Shown: positions 31,342 through 39,454 of the stretch, one piece after another
Position numbering within the stretch: the stretch's first letter is position 1
Layout of the letters: each line of letters opens with the position of its first letter
Source of the DNA: a virus
DNA length: 52,946 nt
Virus record (IMG/VR): IMGVR_UViG_3300020129_000041
Span: 1-52,946 of that record
Reading direction: 5' to 3' (one strand)
The notes under the pieces: model-generated
Told to the model about the DNA's origin: nothing
Database searches by the model: none
Seen by the model: the letters and a program-made list of their open reading frames with translations, nothing else
Made by a program: the position numbers and the translations under genes

Positions 31342-32562
31342 TTACATGGTCGCCAGGATAGGCGCCCCGGCCATATTGTTGGATGACGTATTGGCCGGGT
31401 AGTTCGTGGCTACGTTGAAGCAGCGCGTCGCTAGACAATTAAAGCTCACGAGAGTGAGTCCAAGGCTTGCATCGCAATCGGTAAAGTTTGTGAAGATAGC
31501 CAAGGAAAACGCGCCAGATGGAATTACGATCTTGTAGTGTCCGCTCCCTGGAGTGGTGGATACAAAGTTTGCAGAAGAAGTCGTGGTGGTCGTCCCCGAG
31601 GTAGCGAACTGACCACTCACGGTCATCTTCTGACCCGCGGTGATGGTGTAGGTCTTTGGACCGCCGCTAAGAGCAGAGTTGTTCAAGATGCCAAGCGTGA
31701 AGTCAGAGCCAGCAAAAGTCAGTGCTGCATTCGGTAACGTGAACGTATGCGTAGCAGGCAAAGTATTCGTGCCACTCCATGTGATCGTTGCCGCAGCAGC
31801 TACCACGATCGTAACGGTAGCAGCCCAACCCGTTCCCAAAACCAACGTGCAACTGGACTGCAAGTTCAAGCTCGGTGTCGAGGCACCGGTTGTTGTGCCG
31901 CTCGTATAACTCAGCGTCCCGGTTCCGTATTTAACCGATCCGCTAACAGTGAAAGTATTTGCTCCAGCCGCGATAGTGAGGTTGTTATTGATTGTCCCGC
32001 CGCCGGAAGTCCACGTCGTCGTCGATATTGCCGACGTGATGTTGATGAGAGTCGTCCCCGTAATTGAACCCGAGGTCAAGCCATTGAAGTTTCCGCCGGC
32101 AACATTTATCGTGTGTCCATTCACGACAACATTGCTAGAACCGGACCCAAAATTAAGAGTGGAACTTGGAGCAATAAGTCCTCCAACAGTCCAATCGTCG
32201 CCTAGCGTGTAAGTGTTTGCTCCCTGCAAGTTAAGACTGCCCTGCCACGCCTTGCCACCGCTCGTCATGGTGAGCGTGCCATTAAGCGTAATCGTAGCCG
32301 TCCCGGATGCGGCGACCAAGGTCATTCCAGAAACGAATTTTAGAGTGCTGGTGAGCGTCAGAACAATGGAGCCGTTAATCGTGAACGTACCAACGTAATT
32401 CGTGAAGTCAAGCGACGCGCAAGCGGCATTCGCCGTTACTGTCAGATTGCCAGAGGAAGCGGTCGCGGTTACCGTGTCCCCGGCTACTGGCACCTGCGCA
32501 GGAGACCAACTGGCGGTCGAGTTCCAGTTCCCTCCGGCATTGCTGATGACGATTGCGGTCAT
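31342..32562 (-). CDS. Beta-helix/G8-like fibre protein, 406 aa
   Basis: The protein is almost entirely Thr/Ser/Gly-rich short strands. It opens NWNSTASWSPAQVPVAGDTV, the start of many parallel beta-solenoid surface proteins, followed by repeats of the kind TLTLNGTLTMTSGG and LNLQGANTYTLG. Such proteins in phages are adhesins or depolymerases. No catalytic residues are evident. The start overlaps the 1,092-residue gene's stop (ATGA), so both are made together. Confidence 0.75.
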   Translation of the reverse strand: MTAIVISNAGGNWNSTASWSPAQVPVAGDTVTATASSGNLTVTANAACASLDFTNYVGTFTINGSIVLTLTSTLKFVSGMTLVAASGTATITLNGTLTMTSGGKAWQGSLNLQGANTYTLGDDWTVGGLIAPSSTLNFGSGSSNVVVNGHTINVAGGNFNGLTSGSITGTTLINITSAISTTTWTSGGGTINNNLTIAAGANTFTVSGSVKYGTGTLSYTSGTTTGASTPSLNLQSSCTLVLGTGWAATVTIVVAAAATITWSGTNTLPATHTFTLPNAALTFAGSDFTLGILNNSALSGGPKTYTITAGQKMTVSGQFATSGTTTTTSSANFVSTTPGSGHYKIVIPSGAFSLAIFTNFTDCDASLGLTLVSFNCLATRCFNVATNYPANTSSNNMAGAPILATM

Positions 32563-35500
32563 GGCTTAAACGAGAACCGAGCTTGTGTTTGGACACCGGG
32601 AAACTTCGGCAGCTTCGCCGCGAGCGCAGCGTGATACCAGGAGTAGCAAGCATCAGCACCCGCTACGAGCATCGTCTTGGCAAGCGCGAGCGCCGCATCC
32701 AGGTGCAGATAGAACGACAGATAGCCGTGCGGCGGGTAGGAAGTCAGGTCCGGTATCAGCGTCTTGCCATCCCATCCCGCATCATTGATCGGCCAAAACT
32801 GCGGATAGGATGAGGCGTCAGTGTCAGAGTGCCCATCGCTGCCATGCTTATAGTACGCCCAGCAATCCGCCCAGTTGATCGGCGCGGTTGCATCGCTGCT
32901 GATCGGCTGCGGATATTGGGTATAGTCGCTATACGCTGCCGTGTTCTTGTTCGGGATCGAGTAGTACGGCATCGGCCATTGCCGATTCCAGCCGCTGGTG
33001 CCGTTGGTCATCGCGATCTGTTTGCCGATAGACCAATTAAAGACGGGCGTCCATTCCGAGAATCCCATCTGTACGCCGATGCCGACCTGCGTCGATAGCC
33101 ACGCACCTTGCCATGACGAGCAGATGTTCGTATGCGTCCACTCGCGGAACATCGAGTGGATGCGCGCGGGCGCGTTGACGAACTGCATCGAGAACGCGAG
33201 GTTGTCGTCGAGGCACGCCTTGAAGTACGAGCGCGGTTGCAGCCACATCGGGACGCTTGTCGGCGTCGATGCCGCAGCGAGGAACAGATCACGCAAGCCC
33301 CAAGCGTAGCAGCGCGTCTCGCCAGGATAGATGAGGCCCGGGAGCTTCTGGAGTTGACGCGGCCCGAGGTCATAGAGAATGCGCCGATTGATCCCGAACT
33401 GTAACGCCTCGAGCATGAACGGATCATCGGTCAGGAGCCACGGCGCGTTGGCGTTCGCGTACCAGTGTGCGCCGCCATCGATGCCGACGAAGCCCGGATT
33501 GGCCGGCCCGGCATCATAGCGGGAGTGCGGCGTCGCGTTGAGCGCGCCGCCTTCGTTGCTCACGGCGCTGGTCAGATCCCGGCACATGAGCATCGAGCCA
33601 TCCGCCGCGCGAATATGCATCGGGAAGTTGCCGGTCCACTCGCCTTCAGTGCGCAGGGTGCGCAGATTGTTCGCTGCGCCAAATATCGCGTAGCTTGCGG
33701 CGCTCTCGGTAAGGTGTCCGAGCTCGTCATGATCGCCACCGGCAGCGGTTGCCGGAGTGAAACCGCCGGTAAACATGCCGGGGTTTGGCTGCGTCAGCGG
33801 CCCCGGCCACGCGACGTCTGCGCCATATGAGCCCTGGCCGAACATTCCATCCGTGGCGAAGTTCGGGATCCACTTCCGAGCGATTAATGTCGCTGGAGTG
33901 CGAACGACCGGCCGCATCGAAGATTGGTGCCGCCAACGCGAATACCACCAATGCTTGGCGATCGCGTAAGTTGCGAGCGTCTTGCCAACCTTGCTGACGG
34001 TCGCCGTATACGGTCCAACGTCGACCGGAGTCCCGACTGTCGCACGCCCGTACTCGACGACGATCTCGTCGCGCCAGCCAGCGGCGGGCGCGACGATACG
34101 CGCCCCGGTAGCATCGGCGTCCACGCGAAACCAGATGCGCCAATCGGGAAACGCGGCCGACATGCAGAGATACGACTTCTGTCGCACGAACTCGCCGACG
34201 AAATCGCCCATATCGGCCGCGCCCTTTCCCGCGAAGGCTGCCACCTTGCCGCCACCGAAGTCGAGCGTGATCGCGAGATCATCTACGTTCGACTGCTTAC
34301 TCGGTGACGGCAGGCTAGGGTTTACTGCATTTCCCGGAGGTCGGTAGACCCATGTTCGCGGCTTCGTCAGATTGTTTCCGTCCTTGTCGCTGTTCCATAG
34401 GAACACGAAGCATCCGCTGGCGTCATCGAAGGCTACGCAGTGCGACTCGGAGCAGATATTTACTCCGGTAGGATTGTCAGGATTCGGCTCGACCGTGACG
34501 ACGCTGGTACTCCATACGCGCGTCACCGGATCGAGTTCGTAGTGTGTGCCGTCCAGGATCATGCCGCCGAACTTCTTGCTCCAATTGTTGCGCCGCGAAT
34601 TCGAATTCTTGCTCCACTTCCACGTCGGGACCGGCCCTGTGCATGGCACAAGGATGCAAGTGCTCGCCGCGAAGTTGGCGCGGTTCAGTGTGACTTCATA
34701 AAGCTTGTACGGCAGCGGTGTCTGCGCCGAGCCGCCGTAGTCGTTCGCCACAATGTAAAACTTGTCGTTTTCTGGCCAATACGCCATTGAGTGCGCTTCG
34801 ATGGATGCGCCTGGCGCGCCGGCTGTCGCGACGCTCGGCCCTTTTTGCACTACCACGTCCGAGCCGCCCAGCGTAACGAGCCAGAAGTTCGCGGCTCCAT
34901 CCTGGCGATCATTCGACACGATCAGCACCTTGCCCGTAACCGGGTCGAGAACTCCCGCACCCGCATTCGACCACGCCTGTCCCCCACGATGGTCTTCAAC
35001 TCCGCCCGTGAAGTCGCCCGTCTTGATCGCGGAGAACGCGTACTGCCCCGAATCCAGGTCGTACCAAAACATCCGGCCGCCCCAGTACGTACCGCTCGTG
35101 ACGCCAGGGAGATAATCCGGCTGACCCCGCCCGGTGAGGCAATAGAGGTAGCGATGCCCGCCAGTATCAACTCGGAAAATCAGTTGATAAGTATGGCGAG
35201 CGGTCGGGTGGTTCGTGCTTATATAGCGCCCGAAGTTGAGATCGATATTCGCGACCGTCATATCTGCGACGTTCGTCGGCGCGTGAACGTTCGACCAAGT
35301 AAGCGTGACGAGATCGAACACCCGAATCGTCGTCTCCTGCGACGGGCCATGGCCGCCCCCGCGCAGGTAGACCTTGTCGCCGATAATCTCTGCGCAAAGG
35401 CCGCTGTCGTCCACGATGCTCGCGGCCCGCAATCCGTTCGTGCTGAACTGCGGGTCTGGGTTTGCGTAAGGCCCGAGATTCCGCGCCGTATTCGCGGGCA

Positions 35501-35837
35501 GATCGGCGAAGCGGCTCGTCGTCGCAGTCGCAACCGTTACCAACGCACTCGCCGTCGCGCTGCCGGCGCTGTTCGTCGCCCCGAGCGCAAAGGTGTGGTT
35601 GGCCGTCACCGGCAGCGTCACCGGCAAGCTTGGCAGCGCAACGCCGTCCAGAGTAAGTGTCGGCGCCGGGCTTCCGCCAATCGTCGCCGATAGCGTGACG
35701 CTGCCGCCACCGACTGGCAATGTTGCCGGGACCACCGCGAAACTAGTGATCGTTGGAGCAACGGGTGGAGCGCTAAGAGACTGCGCCGTCGCCAGCGCCG
35801 TTTGCAAATCAGTAATAACCGTTGCAACGGTCGCCAT
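32559..35837 (-). CDS. Large surface protein: Ig-like, propeller and probable helical toroid domains
   Basis: This product has 1,092 residues. The N-terminus MATVATVITDLQTALATAQSL resembles the whole start of the small protein at 35841. Next is an Ig-like domain (about 27-105, PTITSFAVVPATLPVGG), a beta-propeller-like region with repeated blade ends (about 110-480, including VFDLVTLTWSNVHAP and YELDPVTRVWSTS), a short beta linker, and a final part of about 450 residues rich in Trp, Tyr and His and dominated by helices (HWYANANAPWLLTDDPF, RILYDLGPRQLQKLPGLIYP). The last part resembles an (alpha/alpha) toroid of glycan-degrading enzymes, but no catalytic motif was identified. Confidence 0.78.
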   Translation of the reverse strand: MATVATVITDLQTALATAQSLSAPPVAPTITSFAVVPATLPVGGGSVTLSATIGGSPAPTLTLDGVALPSLPVTLPVTANHTFALGATNSAGSATASALVTVATATTSRFADLPANTARNLGPYANPDPQFSTNGLRAASIVDDSGLCAEIIGDKVYLRGGGHGPSQETTIRVFDLVTLTWSNVHAPTNVADMTVANIDLNFGRYISTNHPTARHTYQLIFRVDTGGHRYLYCLTGRGQPDYLPGVTSGTYWGGRMFWYDLDSGQYAFSAIKTGDFTGGVEDHRGGQAWSNAGAGVLDPVTGKVLIVSNDRQDGAANFWLVTLGGSDVVVQKGPSVATAGAPGASIEAHSMAYWPENDKFYIVANDYGGSAQTPLPYKLYEVTLNRANFAASTCILVPCTGPVPTWKWSKNSNSRRNNWSKKFGGMILDGTHYELDPVTRVWSTSVVTVEPNPDNPTGVNICSESHCVAFDDASGCFVFLWNSDKDGNNLTKPRTWVYRPPGNAVNPSLPSPSKQSNVDDLAITLDFGGGKVAAFAGKGAADMGDFVGEFVRQKSYLCMSAAFPDWRIWFRVDADATGARIVAPAAGWRDEIVVEYGRATVGTPVDVGPYTATVSKVGKTLATYAIAKHWWYSRWRHQSSMRPVVRTPATLIARKWIPNFATDGMFGQGSYGADVAWPGPLTQPNPGMFTGGFTPATAAGGDHDELGHLTESAASYAIFGAANNLRTLRTEGEWTGNFPMHIRAADGSMLMCRDLTSAVSNEGGALNATPHSRYDAGPANPGFVGIDGGAHWYANANAPWLLTDDPFMLEALQFGINRRILYDLGPRQLQKLPGLIYPGETRCYAWGLRDLFLAAASTPTSVPMWLQPRSYFKACLDDNLAFSMQFVNAPARIHSMFREWTHTNICSSWQGAWLSTQVGIGVQMGFSEWTPVFNWSIGKQIAMTNGTSGWNRQWPMPYYSIPNKNTAAYSDYTQYPQPISSDATAPINWADCWAYYKHGSDGHSDTDASSYPQFWPINDAGWDGKTLIPDLTSYPPHGYLSFYLHLDAALALAKTMLVAGADACYSWYHAALAAKLPKFPGVQTQARFSFKP

Positions 35838-35840
35838 TAT

Positions 35841-36068
35841 TCACGCCTTCAGGGCATTCTCGACTGCGTCCGCCGCTGCTTGCACATTGGCAAGTTTCGC
35901 TGTCAGTTTCGCGTCGTCGGCTGTAACATTCGCGAGGCTTGCTTGCAAAGTGGATACTTGGGCCTGTGCTGCGGTCAGTAGATCCATCGGCGACTGCGTG
36001 CCAGCGACCGAGCAAGCATCCTGAAGTGCGGTCTGAATCTCTGTTACGACGTCCGTGATGGTTGCCAT
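35841..36068 (-). CDS. Small helical protein sharing the anchor of the 1,092-aa protein
   Basis: This 75-residue product is Ala-rich and helical (MATITDVVTEIQTALQDACSV ... ADAVENALKA). Its first 20 residues align with the N-terminus of the adjacent 1,092-residue protein. AAGGAAAC precedes the ATG. It may be a trimerising or attachment helix, or a chaperone for the large fibre. Both are inferences. Confidence 0.68.
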   Translation of the reverse strand: MATITDVVTEIQTALQDACSVAGTQSPMDLLTAAQAQVSTLQASLANVTADDAKLTAKLANVQAAADAVENALKA

Positions 36069-36081
36069 GTTTGTTTCCTTC

Positions 36082-36369
36082 TCAGTTCCTACGTTGACCG
36101 AAAAAATCCTTCTCCTGAATCTGACCGCCGATTCCAACAGCCTTTCCGACAGCCGCCATTACCAGTCTTGGCCTTGGGACCGGCCGCAGTGCCATAGCGA
36201 GTTCCGCGTCATGGACCGTTATCCATTTCCCGTCGGGCAGGTATTGATTCAACTCCGCGACCATAGCCTGATAATCCAGACTGAGCCGCGCGCTATACAA
36301 GTTCGGGTTCGCATCGATCGCCGCCCTCAGCGAACCGAAGTCGCGAACAGCGCTCTGCGGCTTCGCCAT
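36082..36369 (-). CDS. Hypothetical protein, 95 aa
   Basis: The product starts MAKPQSAVRDFGSLRAAIDANPN and has a helical centre. The ATG shares one base with the upstream stop (TAATG). It lies in the fibre block. No domain recognised. Confidence 0.62.
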   Translation of the reverse strand: MAKPQSAVRDFGSLRAAIDANPNLYSARLSLDYQAMVAELNQYLPDGKWITVHDAELAMALRPVPRPRLVMAAVGKAVGIGGQIQEKDFFGQRRN

Positions 36370-36815
36370 TAGGACTCCGTAATGGTCGTAGCCGTCGTCA
36401 GCTGCGGCGTCACCCCGCCTCCCGCGCTGACCGAGATAGTCGGCGCTATCGTCCCGAAGTGGAATATCACGCCAGCTCCAGCGCTTGCAACTGAGCCAGT
36501 GAAAAAATCCGTCTCCACTTCCGCGCTGCCGACTCCCGACTGCGGGAAAGATACCGTCGCAACAGGCGAGATCGATTGGCCCGAGATGCTATGACCGCCT
36601 GACGTTCGCGCCACCGCTTGGCGAACGTAGTTCGTGTATGCGGCCTCGTTCGTCGTTTCGTTGCCAGTCGCGCCAGGACTCGCGGTGCATAGTCCCCAAT
36701 AGATATTGGTCAGCGGCGTGCCCGTATCGTTGACGGCGATCCCTGTCCACGTCACCGCTTGATAGAGCAGTTTGAGGAAATTCGCGGAAGTTGTATTGCC
36801 TTTGCCAGTAGCCAT
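36369..36815 (-). CDS. Phage tail fibre/virion protein, 148 aa
   Basis: The sequence ANFLKLLYQAVTWTGIAVNDTGTPLTNIYWGLCTA followed by EAAYTNYVRQAVARTSGG and FHFGTIAP belongs to a recurring family of small phage structural proteins (the LCTASPG and Y.Y.R..V.R motifs), usually annotated as tail fibre protein. GGAGA precedes the ATG at 36815. Confidence 0.72.
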   Translation of the reverse strand: MATGKGNTTSANFLKLLYQAVTWTGIAVNDTGTPLTNIYWGLCTASPGATGNETTNEAAYTNYVRQAVARTSGGHSISGQSISPVATVSFPQSGVGSAEVETDFFTGSVASAGAGVIFHFGTIAPTISVSAGGGVTPQLTTATTITES

Positions 36816-36834
36816 CTTGTCTCCAGTCGATCCG

Positions 36835-37824
36835 TTATCTCAGTCTCACTACTGGCTGAGGAGCCGGCGCGCTGCGCGCAACGGCGTCTCCATCCCGTCC
36901 GTCGGTTCCCTTCTTCACGCACAGAATCCAATCATCGCTCTGCCCTGGGCATTCGATTGTTTTCTCGGCGCGGCAATACCATTGCGATCCGCTCCGCGTA
37001 ACCGTATCTCCGAGCTCGTATTGGTCTTGCTTCCACACGCCACGGTTGAGCTGCGTCGGCGTAAAGAATGGCGCCTCGAGCACAGTCCCATTGAGCAGCG
37101 TGAGCAGCATCATGAAATGCCGATGATCTCCCGAGTCCTTGACCTCGAACTTGATACCAGCGAGCAACTTGGGGAGCACGGCATCGGCGACCGTCGCGAT
37201 CACCGAAGGATCATCCGCGCTCTTCCCATCGCGACCCGGCCTTCCGTCGCGCCCTAATTCGCCTTGCTTGCCGCGTAGCCCAGGCTCGCCCTGAACGCCG
37301 AAGCCGTCTTTGCCCTTCAGCGATACCAGCCATTGCTGAACCGTCCCCGCGAAACCTTCCTTGACAGCGAGATCGAACGCGCTTGCTCCAGGCGGCCCCA
37401 TCTCTCCGCGATCACCTTTTATCGACTCGCCTTTTTCGCCGCGCTCTCCGGGTTGCCCATCCTTCGGCTTCGGGACTCGCTCGAGTACGGCAGTTACGAT
37501 GGCATCAACGTCCGGCGCTGGCGCATCCTTTCCAGGCTCCCCATCTTTAGCAGGCGGAAGCGCCTTGAACGCTTGGTCGACCCGCACCAGAACGTCATGC
37601 GTGACCGTCTCAGAGACTTCAGCGGCCAACGCCTTCACGTCCACCGCCGGAGCGTCCTTACCCGGCTGCCCAGGAGCGCCGTCTTTAGGCACAGGAAGCG
37701 CCCTTAGCTTCGCCTCCAATTCATCCACGCGATCCATCAAAGGCGCATAGCGCTTGGCGACATAGCCCTCGATCGCTTGGAACAGTTCCTCCTCGAATTC
37801 CAGCGTCAGGCCGTCATCGCTCAT
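36835..37824 (-). CDS. Collagen-like phage protein
   Basis: This 329-residue product has an N-terminal helix (LEFEEELFQAIEGYVAKRYAPLMDRVDELEAKLRAL, broken here), three helical stretches separated by collagen G-x-y tracts (KDGAPGQPGKDAP, GDRGEMGPPGASAFD, GEPGLRGKQGELGRDGRPGRDGK) and a C-terminal globular part with WKQDQYELGDTVTRSGSQWYC. It starts four bases inside the portal stop. It may be a capsid or tail fibre built as a trimer. Confidence 0.82.
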   Translation of the reverse strand: MSDDGLTLEFEEELFQAIEGYVAKRYAPLMDRVDELEAKLRALPVPKDGAPGQPGKDAPAVDVKALAAEVSETVTHDVLVRVDQAFKALPPAKDGEPGKDAPAPDVDAIVTAVLERVPKPKDGQPGERGEKGESIKGDRGEMGPPGASAFDLAVKEGFAGTVQQWLVSLKGKDGFGVQGEPGLRGKQGELGRDGRPGRDGKSADDPSVIATVADAVLPKLLAGIKFEVKDSGDHRHFMMLLTLLNGTVLEAPFFTPTQLNRGVWKQDQYELGDTVTRSGSQWYCRAEKTIECPGQSDDWILCVKKGTDGRDGDAVARSAPAPQPVVRLR

Positions 37825-39194
37825 GCGGCGTTCCTTAGTCTGCGCGCGACGCGGGCGAAAGACAGCACCTTGGTCGGCACCTTCGGTTCATTCGGCGTCG
37901 GCAATGCGGGCGGACTCGGATCGGACGCGGCAGGCGTAGCACTCGGAGGCCCGCGCTCGGCGAGCTGGTTGAGCGGGTAATTCTGTTGCTGCAAGTAAGG
38001 CGTCTCGCCACCCTTGACTGGCGGCAGGTCTTCCTTCGCCCGCGCTTCGTTCGGCGAGAACACCGCGCTCTGGATCAGTTTCGAGTAGGTCTCGGCGCGG
38101 GCCTGCGGGTCCATCCTGAGCAAGCCCTCTAGATCGAACTCGACATATTGGCCCGCGGCAAGTCCGAGTCCTTCGCCAAGCAGCGCTTCGATGCCCTCGA
38201 TGTGTTCCTGTAACGCCTGCGAATAGTATTCCTGATTCAACGTCGCCAATCCCGATGCCGGCAACGTCGAGCCGCCAAGTTTGTAAAGCGGAATACCGAA
38301 CGGCCGTACCACGTCCTCGACGGTCCACTTCAGCTGCTCGATCAACTGTGCCTGGTCCGCCGGCATCGTCATGGTCTCGAACTTCATGCCGCCCGTCGTC
38401 ACGAGAATGCGGCCGACGTTGGCGCCGGTAAAGCCTTCGGTAAGTTCCTTTTTCAATTCCGCGAGCCGAGGGTCGGAGATCGTTCCCGGCGCATCCAGAT
38501 GCCCGCTCGGGCGCGACATGTTCTCGAAGAATCGCGCGCTGTTCGCCTGGATCCTTATGCCCTGCGTTGCGCTCGCAGCGCAAGCATAGATGGGCGAGAC
38601 TCCGACCAGCGGATGCCAGAGCGCAGGGCAACGGTCGTGGATGATCTCGCGCGCGGCTACCGTCGGGCTGTCTGTCACACCAGCTAACTGATCCGGAGAA
38701 GCGATCTGATACCAAACGCTTCCGTCACCGCCAACCAACGGCTTGACGTGGAAAGGATTCAGTGGATACAGCGCGATCACAACTCCGCTTCCGTCGCGCT
38801 CCTTTAGGATGTACGAATTGCCATGCATCAGTTTCGACACCATCCACTGCGAGAAGAACTGGATGCGCGTCTGATAACGATTGGGCTTGCGCAGTACCGC
38901 TAGCGCTGCATCGCCTTGCATAACCTCCTGTCCGATGTCGCCAACCTGCCGCATCAGTTTCGGGCGGATCTTGGAAATGTCGCCAGCGATCAAGCGGACG
39001 CAGGCGTAAACCGTGGAGAATGCGAAAATATTGGCGTTGCCGAGCGGTTCTATGTTCCGCTGCCACGCACCGGGGAACATCTCGCGCACGATCCCCCAGA
39101 GCGGCGCAAAGCCTCCTGGCGGAAGCTGCGTGACCATCTCCATGCCTTTTTCAAGGCCGTCATAGTCGCGCTGTGGCTGGGCGAAGAGTCTCAT
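37821..39194 (-). CDS. Portal protein (HK97 family)
   Basis: This 457-residue product has FAFSTVYACVRLIAGDISKI, LMHGNSYILKERDGSG, YPLNPFHVKPLV, FGIPLYKLG and LNQEYYSQALQEHIEGIE, all standard PF04860 portal motifs. It is preceded by a TTG-initiated microgene and followed by the collagen-like gene. The portal forms the DNA channel of the capsid and binds the terminase. Confidence 0.95.
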   Translation of the reverse strand: MRLFAQPQRDYDGLEKGMEMVTQLPPGGFAPLWGIVREMFPGAWQRNIEPLGNANIFAFSTVYACVRLIAGDISKIRPKLMRQVGDIGQEVMQGDAALAVLRKPNRYQTRIQFFSQWMVSKLMHGNSYILKERDGSGVVIALYPLNPFHVKPLVGGDGSVWYQIASPDQLAGVTDSPTVAAREIIHDRCPALWHPLVGVSPIYACAASATQGIRIQANSARFFENMSRPSGHLDAPGTISDPRLAELKKELTEGFTGANVGRILVTTGGMKFETMTMPADQAQLIEQLKWTVEDVVRPFGIPLYKLGGSTLPASGLATLNQEYYSQALQEHIEGIEALLGEGLGLAAGQYVEFDLEGLLRMDPQARAETYSKLIQSAVFSPNEARAKEDLPPVKGGETPYLQQQNYPLNQLAERGPPSATPAASDPSPPALPTPNEPKVPTKVLSFARVARRLRNAA

Positions 39195-39391
39195 TCCTCG
39201 GCCGTCAGGTCACGGCGCCGGTACTGGCGCTTCATCCGTGGTTCCTGACTCTGCTGCGCGCTATCGTCGGCGGGGCGTGCGGCACCAGAGCGCACGAACT
39301 GCCGTCCTTCAACGTCGTCTGTCTCGAAAGACTTCCCTGGCATGACCATGCCGCCCGGCAGGAAGATCTTCATGTTTGCGATCAATTTCAA
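39191..39391 (-). CDS. Small conserved protein with TTG start, 66 aa
   Basis: It begins KLIANMKIFLPGGMVMPGKSFETDDVEGRQ broken after residue 30. This resembles small phage proteins of the SH3-like fold found near capsid genes. The TTG has GGAGG seven bases upstream, which decides the start, and the stop overlaps the portal ATG (ATGA). Confidence 0.68.
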   Translation of the reverse strand: MKLIANMKIFLPGGMVMPGKSFETDDVEGRQFVRSGAARPADDSAQQSQEPRMKRQYRRRDLTAEE

Positions 39392-39454
39392 AGATTGGCC
39401 TCCGACTGCGAAACCGCCGCGCCAAGGCGGACCCTAGCGCGGCGTATTGCGTCG

